DNA from: Litoditis marina
Lineage: Eukaryota; Nematoda; Chromadorea; Rhabditida; Rhabditidae
Direction of reading: 5' to 3'
Assembly (NCBI GenBank): GCA_964036275.1
Contig: OZ038435.1
Span: 6,020,187-6,084,186 of the forward strand
Length of the DNA stretch: 64,000 nt
The notes under the pieces were generated by a model. The model was not told the DNA's origin. It did no database searches and saw only the letters and a program-made list of their open reading frames with translations. This document shows positions 30,701-34,905 of the stretch, one piece after another. Positions within the stretch are counted from its first letter, which is position 1, and each line of letters opens with the position of its first letter. The position numbers and the translations under genes are program-made.

Positions 30701-33242
30701 GAAGGAGTTCTGGCGGCGGTAGCAAAGACCTTCCCCGGGTCCGAACTGACCACCAACAGCGAGAGTCTCTCGTCGACCATGAAGTGGAAGGTGGGTATCT
30801 TTATGAAGAATTGTACTTCGAACGTGACAAGACTGTTCGGATGAGTTTGGAGTTTGACCTTTTCGACCATTCTTTACTCTGGTAGCGAAAAGAATGGCAA
30901 ACACCTTCCCCAACTCTGAACAGACATAAGTGAAGATCACTTGACACACACATAATTTACGAATTTTGAGCGGAATGCAACGGGTTCAAACTACAAACAC
31001 AGTAGGGTAGAGCTACATACGCCGTGTAGGCTTGTCTTGGAAAGGTGAACCGTATGCACTGCTTGTATAGAGGTGCATTCTTGCAAGGTATACGGTAAAT
31101 GCTGTCCTATTCCGATGTGTTCGTAGTTTGATCCGTGGCTGTTCCATCAGAATTTGTGAATTATGGTGTGTATCGGGATCAAACTACAATTCACGTATTG
31201 TCACTATTTATACTTTGGTTGCATTGCCTTCTTGATTCTTGTCGCTTCTTTCCTTTGAAATGTGTAACAAATCGCGCGGAGCGCGAAGCGCTCTGCGTGA
31301 GTTGTCTTTGGTTTGGCCATTGCGGACTCATTTTTTCCTTTCAATTGAGAAATGGCTTCAAATATAATCGTTTTTTGAAAACTAAAAAAAGAGAGCGTTC
31401 GAGAATCACGAATTACAGACCTTGTGAAAATTTCAGCCGAATCGGATAATTTTCACCCAAGTTATGGTTTCGTGTCGTTGTTGAAAAGTTCCGCCGTAAT
31501 TCGTCCCTCCGCCCTCCGCCTTCCGCCCTCACGGAATTCTGTCCGCATAGTATTGGAAAAACTACTGAACCGATTTAGCTGAAATTTGTAACATGAGTTC
31601 TAATGCAAAAGTTAGCCAGTCGCACGAAGAATGAAATGTATAGCTCCTCATTGGCGCCGAGCGCAGGCGCCAATAGGCGCCAAAAACTACTATTGGAAAA
31701 ACTACTGAAACTATTTAGCTGAAATTTGAAACATGAGTTCTAATGCCAAAGTTAGCCCGTCGCGCCCAGTATGAGATGAATAACTCCTCATTGGCGCCGG
31801 GCGCGGGCGCCAATGGGCACCAAAAAAGACTATTGGAAAAACTATCAAACCGATAAAGCTGAAATTTTGAACATAAGTTCAAATGCAAAAATTAGCGCGT
31901 TGCGCCAATAATGAGATGTATAGCTCATCATTGGCGCCTCGCGCGGGCGCCAATAGGCGCCAAAACGACTATTGGAGAAACTACTTGACCGATTTAGCTG
32001 AAATTTGGAACATAAGTTCAAACGACAAGTTAGCGCACGTCGCGCCAATTACGAGATGTATGGCTCATGAGTGGCGCCGGGCGCGGGCGCCAGTTGGCGC
32101 CAAAAACGGGAAAACACTAATTGTAGGCAATTAAGATGTCTCAAATTGACAGAACCTGAACAGTTTGGTGTAAAAAGTGTATTCTCTCATACGGAACTAA
32201 AACGTTTTCTCTGGCGCGCGGACCAGGCGCCAAGTGGTGCCAAAACTCCAAGACATGTCATTGTCAACGGAATCGTTTGAAATTTAATACAGTTAATAGT
32301 GATCACATGGTTGAGTAAATTGATCTGTTAGAAACTAAACATTTCGCGTTGGCGCGAAGCCCTGGCGCCAAATGACGCCAGAACACAGGAACGAGAAATT
32401 GTCAACATAAATGTTTGGAATTTTTTCATTGGGACGATGATCACAATACAACTACGTTCGTCACTCGAAAATTTAAATTTATCAGTGGCGTTAGTCGCTT
32501 GCGCCAATTAGCGCCAACATTCTTCTTCTTGTGCCATGGATAGTTGTAAGAGTACAACTAGCAAAAAGAGAACAATTAGTAAAAAGTGGGGGGACCAACA
32601 AATGTGTGAGTTGTGTTTGGTTTGACCTCTATATCAGCAAAAAATGAACGATACGAATTGCTGTGATAATGTAGCAGTAGTATTCTGCAAAAATAGAACA
32701 ATACCAATGTTGCACACTGGTTCACAACGCACGCTGTCATTGAAGTACACATGAAATACCCTTCGGCGATTCCTCAAATGTTATGCGGGTTTCGTGAACT
32801 ACTGTGCAACATTGGTATTGTTCTATTTTTGCAGAATACTACTGCTACAGTATCACAGAAATTCGTATCGTTCACTTTTTGCTGATATAGAGGTCAACCC
32901 AAACACAACTCACACATTTGTTGGTTCCCCCACTTTTTACTAATTCTCCGATACCTCGGGATTGGTCCACTTAATCTTCCTTCTTTAACTCGATGTTTTC
33001 AGCTTCCGAAGCAATCGGGCGACATGTGGTCCACGAAGTTCGCCGTCTGTATGCAACTGGCGCAGTCTCAGAAGGTGAAGGACATGTGTCTGGCCCAATC
33101 TTCCCTCGAAGACGCTTTCCTCATTTTGGCCAAACAGGAGAACGGAGACAATCAAGCACCCGGAAAACCGGACGGAAAAGAACCGAAAGGAAAGAAAGTG
33201 AAACAAGTGAACGGCAACCAGTACCAGCAGGTGCCCAACTGA
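414..33242 (+). CDS. ABCA-subfamily ABC transporter, 5'-partial, 31 exons
   Basis: This is the C-terminal three quarters (about 1307 codons) of a full-size ABCA transporter: end of membrane domain 1, nucleotide-binding domain 1, membrane domain 2 with its large loop, nucleotide-binding domain 2 and a polar tail. ABCA proteins move lipids across membranes by ATP hydrolysis; nematode members include CED-7 and the ABT proteins. Both ATP sites look intact: Walker [10 protein letters not shown] and [13 protein letters not shown]-loops, signatures LSGGM and SGGQ, Walker [12 protein letters not shown] and [11 protein letters not shown], and H-loop TTH and TSH. The 31 exons total 3924 nt with no stop or frameshift and keep the intron phases of the paralog at 37213-54565. 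By comparison with that paralog, nine 5' exons (about 430 codons) are missing. Intron 19 contains a BEL retroelement. One intron seems to need a GC donor. The exact ortholog (ced-7, abt-1 and so on) cannot be decided here. Confidence 0.9.
1035..1216. mobile_element. MITE A copy 1 (near-perfect palindrome)
   Basis: The ends are gagtacgtatgctag and its reverse complement ctagcatacgtactc. The whole 182 bp can fold on itself, with inner arms built from the motif catcctgcgtctc. It has no coding capacity and is the first of seven copies, all in introns of ABCA gene 1. Confidence 0.8.
1462..1645. mobile_element. MITE B copy 1
   Basis: This is an inverted-repeat element with ends ctggcggcgtagcaat and attgctacgccgcc. 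Its interior is made of repeated catgag/ctcatg words. It is non-coding. Confidence 0.75.
1889..2061. mobile_element. MITE A copy 2
   Basis: This copy has the same palindromic ends with small changes (agtacgcatgctag, ctagcaaacgtactc). It begins about 14 nt after the donor of the exon ending at 1875. Confidence 0.75.
2405..2601 (+). mobile_element. tRNA-like SINE copy 1
   Basis: The element starts tagtcgtcgccaacg, runs about 100 bp, and then has a tRNA-like module with an A box (tagctcagtgg) and a B box (ggttcgattcc) near 2511-2570. The acceptor arms do not pair, so it is not a functional tRNA. Copies also lie at about 5003, 13024 and 27122. Confidence 0.65.
2677..5001 (+). other. ABCA gene 1: exons for nucleotide-binding domain 1
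   Basis: Exons are 2677-2856, 3037-3118, 3396-3466, 3682-3819, 4039-4199, 4470-4586 and 4834-5001. Walker A is at about 3052-3078, the CPQ Q-loop ends the 3396 exon, the LSGGMKRK signature starts at about 4051, Walker B lies near 4108-4135, and the H-loop THYMDEAE is in the 4470 exon. Six of the seven exon lengths (82, 71, 138, 161, 117 and 168 nt) are identical in gene 2. The donor after 5001 abuts a SINE. Confidence 0.88.
5003..5285 (+). mobile_element. tRNA-like SINE copy 2, with a G-tract region inside
   Basis: This copy follows the family consensus (tatagtcgtcgccaac, gattccaaagctcgtcagttat, then a decayed B box ggttagattcc). About 100 bp of unrelated sequence with an 18 G run interrupts it. 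Its first bases directly follow the exon that ends at 5001. Confidence 0.55.
5611..5815. repeat. Tandem array of a MITE B end, 4 x 50 bp
   Basis: Units begin at 5611, 5661, 5711 and 5761, a period of exactly 50 bp. Each unit is the left end of MITE B (aactggcggcgtagcaatcc and following bases). The first three are identical where compared, and the fourth has at least one base change (gagaacc for gagaatc). Confidence 0.9.
6133..6684. mobile_element. MITE A copy 3, split by a LINE fragment
   Basis: The two halves (6133-6189 and about 6563-6684) are a normal MITE A. A 373 bp sequence interrupts them, flanked by a ctctg direct repeat at 6185-6189 and 6563-6567. Confidence 0.75.
6190..6562 (-). 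mobile_element. 5'-truncated non-LTR retrotransposon (LINE) 3' end
   Basis: Read on the - strand, 6561-6394 is an open frame of about 55 codons ending in TAA, with the words [16 protein letters not shown] and [12 protein letters not shown]. These look like the extreme C-terminus of a CR1/jockey-like LINE ORF2. A 3' untranslated region follows, ending in an A/T-rich tail (gtaaataaataaatcaat). The probable 5 bp target duplication is ctctg. The 5' truncation, tail and duplication are typical of target-primed reverse transcription. The family is judged by eye. Confidence 0.55.
7023..7194. mobile_element. MITE A copy 4
   Basis: This is an intact 172 bp palindrome with both gagtacgtatgctag ends. 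It lies in the intron after the exon ending at 6980. Confidence 0.8.
7500..7625 (-). mobile_element. MITE C copy (reverse)
   Basis: This is the reverse complement of the short repeat seen at 9600-9715 (core cacagtcacgtgaaacatgtt, then gaacacagcagaactcag). Related copies lie at about 45-140, 34495-34905 and 45790-45900. Confidence 0.6.
8820..8977. mobile_element. MITE A copy 5
   Basis: This is a diverged 158 bp copy. The left end is gagtacgtatgctag and the right end ctagcatacgtagtc has one change. Confidence 0.75.
9600..9715 (+). mobile_element. MITE C copy
   Basis: The sequence gaggcatcgctgcactttg, then ctgagttctgctgtgtttaa and cgtgactgggcaattgactg, matches the other MITE C copies. No gene is inside it. 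Confidence 0.6.
9869..10052. mobile_element. MITE B copy 2
   Basis: This copy has ctggcggcgaagcaatcc at the left, ggattgctacgccgcctg at the right and catgag/ctcatg repeats between. It lies in the intron before the exon at 10138. Confidence 0.75.
10735..10930. repeat. Dispersed palindromic repeat F
   Basis: The arms gagagagtgtgcaggtcaat and tctgacctgtacactcttt are inverted around cgcagacaggctaagacagt. Related sequences occur near 5310-5440, 25160-25285, 50025-50115 and 62395-62515, on both strands and at different ages. Confidence 0.5.
11524..11622. repeat. 20 bp tandem repeat, 5 copies
   Basis: The unit attgtaactaccgtactcgt is repeated five times with single-base changes. It lies in an intron of ABCA gene 1. 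Confidence 0.9.
12118..12289. mobile_element. MITE A copy 6
   Basis: This is a 172 bp palindrome with intact ends, in the intron before the exon at 12401. Confidence 0.8.
13024..13212 (+). mobile_element. tRNA-like SINE copy 3, cut by the LTR element
   Basis: The A box (tagcgcagcgg) and B box (ggttcgattcc) are both present near 13129-13182. The 3' end of the copy lies beyond the LTR element at 23013 onward (cactatat), as in copies 1 and 4. Confidence 0.65.
13213..13553 (-). repeat. 3' LTR of the BEL element
   Basis: This is the left copy on the + strand, which is the 3' LTR in element orientation. It runs from tataacaacttg to caatagagaaa and matches the other LTR over 341 bp with one difference seen. 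In element sense the termini are TTTC and TATA, not the usual TG and CA. Confidence 0.93.
13565..18037 (-). CDS. BEL element ORF2: integrase and phlebovirus-like envelope precursor
   Basis: This frame continues ORF1 after the amber codon; it is counted from a GTG, and the first ATG follows at once, so a true start is unlikely. Integrase has an HHCC motif (H100, H105, C136, C139) and catalytic D173, D236 and E286. A DUF5641-like segment follows near 410-470. A signal-like stretch near residue 524 opens a Cys-rich, glycosylation-rich ectodomain with membrane segments near 870-900. A second signal-like segment near 960 opens a second Cys-rich ectodomain whose pattern (for example [12 protein letters not shown]) resembles the phlebovirus Gc fusion protein. 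A C-terminal membrane segment lies near 1425-1450. BEL elements with phlebovirus-derived envelopes are known from nematodes. The envelope is fused to integrase in one frame and probably needs splicing or processing. No internal stop or frameshift is seen. Confidence 0.85.
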   Translation of the reverse strand: MMYIFLFCRLTRRSDRTEKLHNAKFACYPQARLFLFRTAQENNPPSSTLREQLQLYLCKETNVIRAHGRLQHSTLPVDTIKPVFLPKNNHITALYILDLHFSNNHCGVAQTVSEARKAVWIPQIRTVVKRVLRSLCFRCRRVQAKPFSLPDFPPLPAIRVTRPRYPFENTGIDYMGPLFYREGNNAVNKYWIVLLTCLNCRAIYCDIVTDMTSRSLLHLLRRFIASSGFPKLLLADNAKVFKSISELQSSLSSHGAEEGVLDYCALKGINFKFIPSYSPWQGGVYERLVGIFKKSFKAAVANRILPLDDLQTLLKESEAICNSRPLTYVSDQLDHLPLRPIDFIRPFALLSSPRLLVEDSDTWNLRTTTNDVLLHDWRRTTSLLNEFWRRWSSEYLTGLRERYKISHPRPRIYSDDTPRKGDIVIIEEEHTDRGQWKIAEVYDSNDNFVRSAQLRLPSKRIITRPINQLYKLEVDVHHAAGHPEKSTLSKHDAPSTGPLQQQTSPAGSISKHPMITRGRGQTTAAMLSLMTIISLFCSIEAVNMKCSTDLSTAKTIIYTTACVSTGAAISTYFRNGAETFCWFPVSCPDGHVAEYPIQPNASLCGAPCACPSWTHTCSHNNGERRHTGAHELSTTLRTYKPPTVCSFTSNSSCDTVKRLGVFNQIQLYDNTTFLVPSLQVDLKDFLDSMDFECFDLKGKPVPAEPPFIGTSQFCAKHNCQDNVNKFCIYGNPIALFEDSDNPAQVIVIQAWGTTTREYYGFIHQVQQDHPVTANCTTRGISLAGPAVMDNVKACVNSYCVFLSNYTRSEITFPNHVTLFDYQVEVEVWMNSQVIHNGSVRCHNSPFCDTLDCSLCLEKIFNVDCWSVIDAVIYAITLCVLLITCCIVRLIHTVCSYVCYIAQGIFNVFRCCCVFFTGCCYRRSREVQTRSHRTYPAFKRRKMTIDRSQKLGYLVISSCLLPCVVPIFPCSEVVSMTANADECVVSQSNTSECTFNQATTLSLQPLNQETCLSLRDDSSEPLGFLSIRVKGIEYVCNQRDEFYTRDHQFLTESSHRCASKGSCTSGRCGSIKPNDRLEEFSHTANHSPGYTSCEDSCGCITCDGCFLCSPSCQFQRLYGSPRSQTTYRVYTCTSWTLSVKLHLSIQNKNNDRSTSLTLYPGTYTRWNNMKFSLISTTSPVLPVLSSTFLTDGKTTSMIKPVEMGHLLPHSPGQLQCVDKQHAADFNCSFPPQVCSCRTASHKSVCNCAKGDIRAYLQKNTLPLTMRNVLIYPEGELLKAQATAGSSLQVQVVAENMKLRTVQHNVTCQVTVSDVTGCYRCSIGAEVHIGCTAAEEVTADITCGEHTNLLVCTHTGKINKVKFSFDRADVHENCSIRCPGGTVFATVEGKLRYINEGILTEMTGSSNRNMISDSDSFSIFGSLNSWIASLTLGTISNYALILTAVLGMLYIALRITIYFVFPPITFSQTKRTSHISGKRIRNKRSMIHKKQY
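18056..22438 (-). CDS. BEL element ORF1: Gag, protease, reverse transcriptase, RNase H
   Basis: The frame has 1460 codons. A Gag region with a DUF1759-like stretch ([15 protein letters not shown]) begins near residue 290. Cys/His zinc knuckles follow at about 505-575 ([14 protein letters not shown]). An aspartic protease motif ([10 protein letters not shown]) is near 680. Reverse transcriptase covers about 940-1130, with SSDIEKAFL near 1013 and the catalytic box YVDNV near 1091. RNase H begins with FTDAS near 1262. The start is the ATG at 22438, about 230 nt from the primer site. The frame ends at TAG (18056-18058); the same frame then continues as ORF2, so this is one pol interrupted by a single amber codon. 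The catalytic box has Asn where most families have a second Asp. Confidence 0.9.
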   Translation of the reverse strand: MSGNLRRLIGSTKRHLLRYLVNCDHVFNDYSLSFDNTNLSSLDDDQLLDFVTDATEARNKIVEAYTKLTSMNDEWNDLILHDASETATYDNYIAQYGDYHLPMKKAADTLSTLDTVLNHCDDECEQRRLEQPITRSPDSFRDDAPSSDNDLAFWKTPLQVIQNQLSGNKAAPLRAPSPTPRKLYGRSNSNVEVNHPSNASFASLKVDFDPHTGHRNVTPLAQQAPATRTAEERYSSNRTGPSNQIQAVPRTQVPAVPTPPPPHATLYPVPTHPAPPLFNFVDASLLSKMDLPSFSGNLLEWPEFWARFSSLVGDKSEVDPSTKFYILRSCLRGDALMSIDGLSANDRDYAIAVEILKSHYDDKPTIRHMIFTKLMMLPDCDPNGTNLPQLYNRMFSLIRQYSALGDDSKEYGLGAALLNKLPKYVKSRIYDRCHNRNLTPKELIDILTDIVRKERTLLEMDPSLSRHQVSVQQTFQATARPVRQKGSHGTPHRNSSRERQYAPHCQLCDSSQHKVFDCTTYADGHQRSKRAKEKRLCLNCLRPGHQTNQCPSKISCRKCSRRHHTSLCYANNDASPYSNSHVNAHRPPRHGTLSAPQAQPNRSTPRRGHVQFNDQSHFVDDSPAAPAPFTQTTEMSQTYASTYPETPNPNVLDGHQVVLMCAPVVLFNPNDPTVRVSTTAFLDSGSTKSYITKELAAALHLSFDHKEDLHMHTFGSDNPNVFEASIHQLGLYTHDGSHMFLNLRALKTLTTSMQLLQLDGHTTDMTTSDTVPGLLVGSDYFWELVLSDKFCCKQLSNGYRLLHTRIGPIITGKKFKHEYTYSFVNEEKLENPGHHKYLEKLVENFWKFETVGIMDNPCQDDDDKCLQLFNETVTFDDVEGRYSVSLPFKVDPKELPSNYKLAFSRLIANVRMLSRNQTYMSKYHAIITEQLERGIIEAIDVTPDTLGTHFLAHHGVVKNYSKTTKIRCVYDGSAKTKGSISINEALFRGPVLLPDLPGILLRARLSPILVSSDIEKAFLMVGLNTDSRNFTCFLWLKNPSLGCTADNIVIYRFRRVPFGLNVSPFLLAATIHFHLESTGTTIAQAILKNTYVDNVFLSVNSTEEGKMIYHASRELFQKAGMNLREFTSSDRSLNDYFTSQTKDKIDVETKILGLRWNTSTDELSITPPRSTNEVLWTKRKILKFVASTFDPLGWISPSVLIGKMFLQSLWKHNLSWDEQLPDQLANTWRDIISKWTVSSVSLPRCIKLPDDNTSNDLHVFTDASKDAYCAVIYLVQRNSDTGSSSSTLLMSKTRLSPQSHTVTIPRLELAGITIGSQLLRYVTTQLDVPIQNTYLWSDSRVALMWIKIDKDLPVFVKNRVRTIKSNAPTAQLRHVPGGLNPADIASRGMNIEELLSTDIWWKGPPFLLQPPEEWPADKSADVPPPTINGKIDDIVPDSSDIVMSSLHSTPPMLEVTNYSS
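22656..22671 (-). promoter_or_regulatory. Primer-binding site of the BEL element
   Basis: In element sense TGGCGACCTCCTAAAC directly follows the 5' LTR. TGGCGACC starts are common in BEL/Pao elements, which prime from the 3' end of a host tRNA; the exact tRNA was not determined. Confidence 0.7.
22672..23012 (-). repeat. 5' LTR of the BEL element
   Basis: This is the right copy on the + strand and contains the presumed promoter of the element. It is the same length as the other LTR. The element leader, with the primer-binding site, begins at 22671 and runs leftward to the Gag start at 22438. Confidence 0.93.
23379..23545. mobile_element. MITE A copy 7
   Basis: This palindrome of about 167 bp lies just right of the LTR element in the same host intron. 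The ends are agtacgtatgctag and ctagcatacgtat. Confidence 0.75.
23654..23839. mobile_element. MITE B copy 3
   Basis: This is an inverted-repeat copy with intact ends, about 95 bp before the exon at 23936. Confidence 0.75.
24914..25671. other. Intron tracts of ABCA gene 1 with repeat F
   Basis: Apart from the exon at 24914-24984, this stretch is intronic and holds a repeat F copy near 25160-25285. No other gene is seen. The exon encodes [15 protein letters not shown], a membrane helix. Confidence 0.5.
25974..26220. repeat. Fold-back element with a purine minisatellite arm
   Basis: The left part has repeats of aaaggggacgagggctgaggc and begins aataggaaaggggacgaggg. The right end is its inverse, ccctcgtcccctttcctatt. 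The whole is an inverted-repeat element inside an intron. Confidence 0.7.
26261..26840. repeat. Direct duplication of about 200 bp
   Basis: The segment near 26261-26465 (gcacgagagtcagagaagtg and following) recurs near 26655-26840 with roughly 15-20 percent differences by eye. It is related to repeat F by the gagagtcagaga and ctgcgtctctgac words. Confidence 0.6.
26870..26935. repeat. Hairpin repeat, same family as 43258-43380
   Basis: The sequence cagtcctttaaactgcaa is followed by its inverse ttgcagtttaaaggactg. The flanks caatctcaacgcttc match the start of the longer hairpin in gene 2. Confidence 0.6.
27122..27322 (+). mobile_element. tRNA-like SINE copy 4
   Basis: This copy starts tatagtcgttgccaagg and has an intact B box (ggttcgattcc, about 27271-27281). 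It ends near ccactcactatatt. It lies in the intron after the exon ending at 27093. Confidence 0.65.
27382..27562. mobile_element. MITE B copy 4, degraded
   Basis: The interior words (cctcatgag, gctatgcaacatcaatgagagttc, ctcatgaggttggag) follow the other copies, but the termini have decayed. Confidence 0.5.
27719..27960. repeat. GA-rich microsatellite
   Basis: A purine-only tract (gaga, gata, aaga units) ends in a run of ten G. It lies in the intron before the exon at 28028. The long open frames here on the - strand are low-complexity artefacts. Confidence 0.85.
28556..28640 (+). pseudogene. Partial duplicate of the 28258-28449 exon end
   Basis: The intron repeats the last part of the preceding exon about 170 bp downstream: gactgccatgatggatcaga here against aactgccatgatagatcaga in the exon. 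The exon donor gtg|gtagg is gtg|atagg in the copy, so the donor is lost. It is probably a relic of a small tandem duplication. Confidence 0.65.
30985..31200. repeat. Dispersed repeat E (gatcaaactac family)
   Basis: Words such as ttcaaactacaaacacagta, gtagtttgatc and gatcaaactac occur in direct and inverted form. Related stretches lie near 44725-44880, 51715-51870, 56030-56150 and 58860. It is non-coding. Confidence 0.45.
31552..32112. repeat. 140 bp minisatellite with GGCGCC palindromes, 4 units
   Basis: Units start at attgga near 31552, 31692, 31832 and 31971, a period of 139-140 bp. Each has aaactactgaaccgatttag, ttagctgaaatttg and a GC-rich end (ttggcgcc ... ggcgccaa). Decayed GGCGCC-bearing pieces continue to about 32520. 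It lies in the last intron of ABCA gene 1. Confidence 0.85.
32574..32944. mobile_element. Fold-back DNA element with about 150 bp arms
   Basis: The left arm at about 32574-32725 and the right arm at about 32794-32944 are near-perfect inverse copies (attagtaaaaagtgggggg ... cccccactttttactaat). A loop of about 70 bp separates them. No coding frame is present. It ends about 58 bp before the last exon of the gene. Confidence 0.8.
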
Positions 33243-34494
33243 TCGAATAAATCTGGAATTGTAGTCGAGTCGTGCACTATTGCGAAATGAATATTTCAGA
33301 ACGGTTTTGTGTAATCGTTGAGATCTTTTGTTCGTTCTATGAAAAAAACTTCATTCATAACCCTGCGTGGATCAGTTCTTCAAAACCATTGACTGCTCAC
33401 CTCCTTTGATCGGAAATTATTGAAAATTCTGATATTGTTTTGGGAAGTAGCTGAAATAGGATTGACTCAAGTGGTCGAGCTCGTTTTCTGTATTTATTTC
33501 TTTTACTATCTATTACTAAATTTAGTATGTATGGTATTCAAACAGCATCCAAACACTTCTATCTATTTATGGCGTGTAAGGTAAGGATCACAGTTCCATG
33601 ACTCATAAAACAAATCGGAAATAAAATTGACGGTTGTTTTTGTTTACCATCTAGAAATTAACCTCATTAGGCAAAGTAAGAAAAATAGAGATAACCCATT
33701 AAAATAGGCTTTTACGGTCATTATCGACTGGCGATACCGAACAGGGAAGTTGATAACAAATGACGTCTTATGACGTGAACATATTGTAAGAGCGAAAAAA
33801 AGCTCGGCTTTGTGTGAGCTTTCATGAGTTGGTAGCATTGTGGTACCTTTACCGTAGAACAACATGCTACTAATCTGGTTACGAAACAATATGTACTAAC
33901 AGGTTACTTCAGGGTTACCTACCAAGGTAACCTGAGAATAGGTTACCAAAAACAGTTAGGTTACCTAAAAAACCCGGTTAGTTGTAGAACTGACCCTTTT
34001 CGATCCCCAACCAATTTTCAAAGAAAATATTTACCTGGCGGTTACTCTCCCGAAAACGAAAAATATGTCACGGGAATGCCAAAAGCGGGAGACCAAAATC
34101 CTCTCCGGTAGAGGAAAAGGTAGAGGTAAAAATATTGGTGGATACGGCCACAGAGATTTACGTTAGGATCACAAAAAAGCCATAAGTTCGGGCTCTCCTC
34201 TACTGCACTGCCAGTATAACAACATGTTATAGTCTATTTCATTCGTACGTTGAAAAAATCTCACATCCACTTACGGAATTTTCAAACCGTGATTTCAAAT
34301 GCAAGAAACGAGTTTCCGCATCTTTTCCCATTCCCAGTGTGCGTCAGTGGGTTTTTCTAACTCGTGGTTCAGCGACGAGACAATTTCCACTCATCGTGTG
34401 ACTCGTGATCGTGTCATCGTGTTTTGGCCACTCACGGTGAGTGGTTCTCATCGGTTTGGTGGATTGCTCTGATTACGTGTTATATGTTACGTGC
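33243..34494. other. Intergenic, no gene seen
   Basis: This is the sequence after ABCA gene 1. It has short palindromes built from ggttacc near 33900-33980 and nothing coding that can be supported. Confidence 0.5.
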
Positions 34495-34532
34495 ATCATT
34501 GCAGGTTCTTGAGTTCTGCTGTGTTTAACATG

Positions 34533-34880
34533 TTTTTTTTGTACTCAAGATTTATTTCTCAAAATCTATGCGGTGGCGGAGAGGGGGATGGTGTTGGTTC
34601 CGGCGGGAGTGGCAGCGTTGAATGCTGCGGTGGCATCGGCAGCATCGACAGCCACCACGGCAAACTGGATGACGAGCTTGTCCTCCTTGGGAGCACCAGC
34701 CTCAACGAATCCGAACACTGGCTTCACGGTGTAGTCGTTGTGGTTGGACGACTTGACCTTGAATGCGAGTCTCTCGGTTCCGGGGATGGACAACTGATGA
34801 GTAGATGCTCCACCAGCAGCGGGGACGGTGCATGCGGGAGGGTCAGCGGTGAGAGAAGCCATTTCGAATGATGACCCTCC
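34533..34880 (-). other. Extent of the SSP retrocopy
   Basis: On the - strand this holds an 18 nt leader (ggagggtcatcattcgaa), the frame, a short 3' region with AATAAA and a terminal poly(A) of 8. There is no intron and no recognisable spliced leader. A clear target duplication was not found. Confidence 0.65.
34566..34862 (-). CDS. SSP-family MSP-domain sperm protein, probable retrocopy
   Basis: A single-exon frame of 98 codons begins MASLTADPPACTVPAAGG and ends TIPLSATA, the pattern of nematode SSP (sperm-specific family P) proteins, which have one MSP-type immunoglobulin-like domain and act in sperm. The ATG at 34862 is chosen because the upstream 14 codons come from MITE C. Between FGFVEAGAPKEDKLVIQF the protein seems about 13 residues shorter than the SSP proteins I recall, so one beta-strand region may be missing. 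Behind the stop (TAG at 34566-34568) lie AATAAA (34551-34556 on the - strand) and a run of eight A (34533-34540), so this looks like a reverse-transcribed mRNA. The frame is open, but expression is unknown. Confidence 0.75.
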   Translation of the reverse strand: MASLTADPPACTVPAAGGASTHQLSIPGTERLAFKVKSSNHNDYTVKPVFGFVEAGAPKEDKLVIQFAVVAVDAADATAAFNAATPAGTNTIPLSATA

Positions 34881-34905
34881 CGTGACTATGCAATTGACTA
34901 ACATT

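Larger units (their letters stand above)
28028..33242 (+). other. ABCA gene 1: exons for nucleotide-binding domain 2 and C-terminus
   Basis: Exons are 28028-28114, 28258-28449, 28712-28777, 29241-29347, 29623-29719, 30080-30249, 30649-30790 and 33003-33242. Walker A is at about 28342-28368, CPQ lies in the 28712 exon, SGGQRRK spans the 29347/29623 junction, Walker B is near 29680-29715, and [12 protein letters not shown] is in the 30080 exon. The lengths 192, 66, 107, 97, 170, 142 and 240 nt are all identical in gene 2. The protein ends with a charged Lys/Gln-rich tail; the stop is TGA at 33240-33242. An AATAAA at 33246-33251 is only 4 nt beyond the stop and may or may not be the cleavage signal. 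Confidence 0.9.
34495..34905. mobile_element. MITE C copy interrupted by an SSP retrocopy
   Basis: The left part (about 34495-34532, ttgagttctgctgtgtttaa) and the right part (34881-34905, cgtgactatgcaattgacta) join into the standard MITE C sequence once the 348 bp at 34533-34880 is set aside. Confidence 0.75.
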
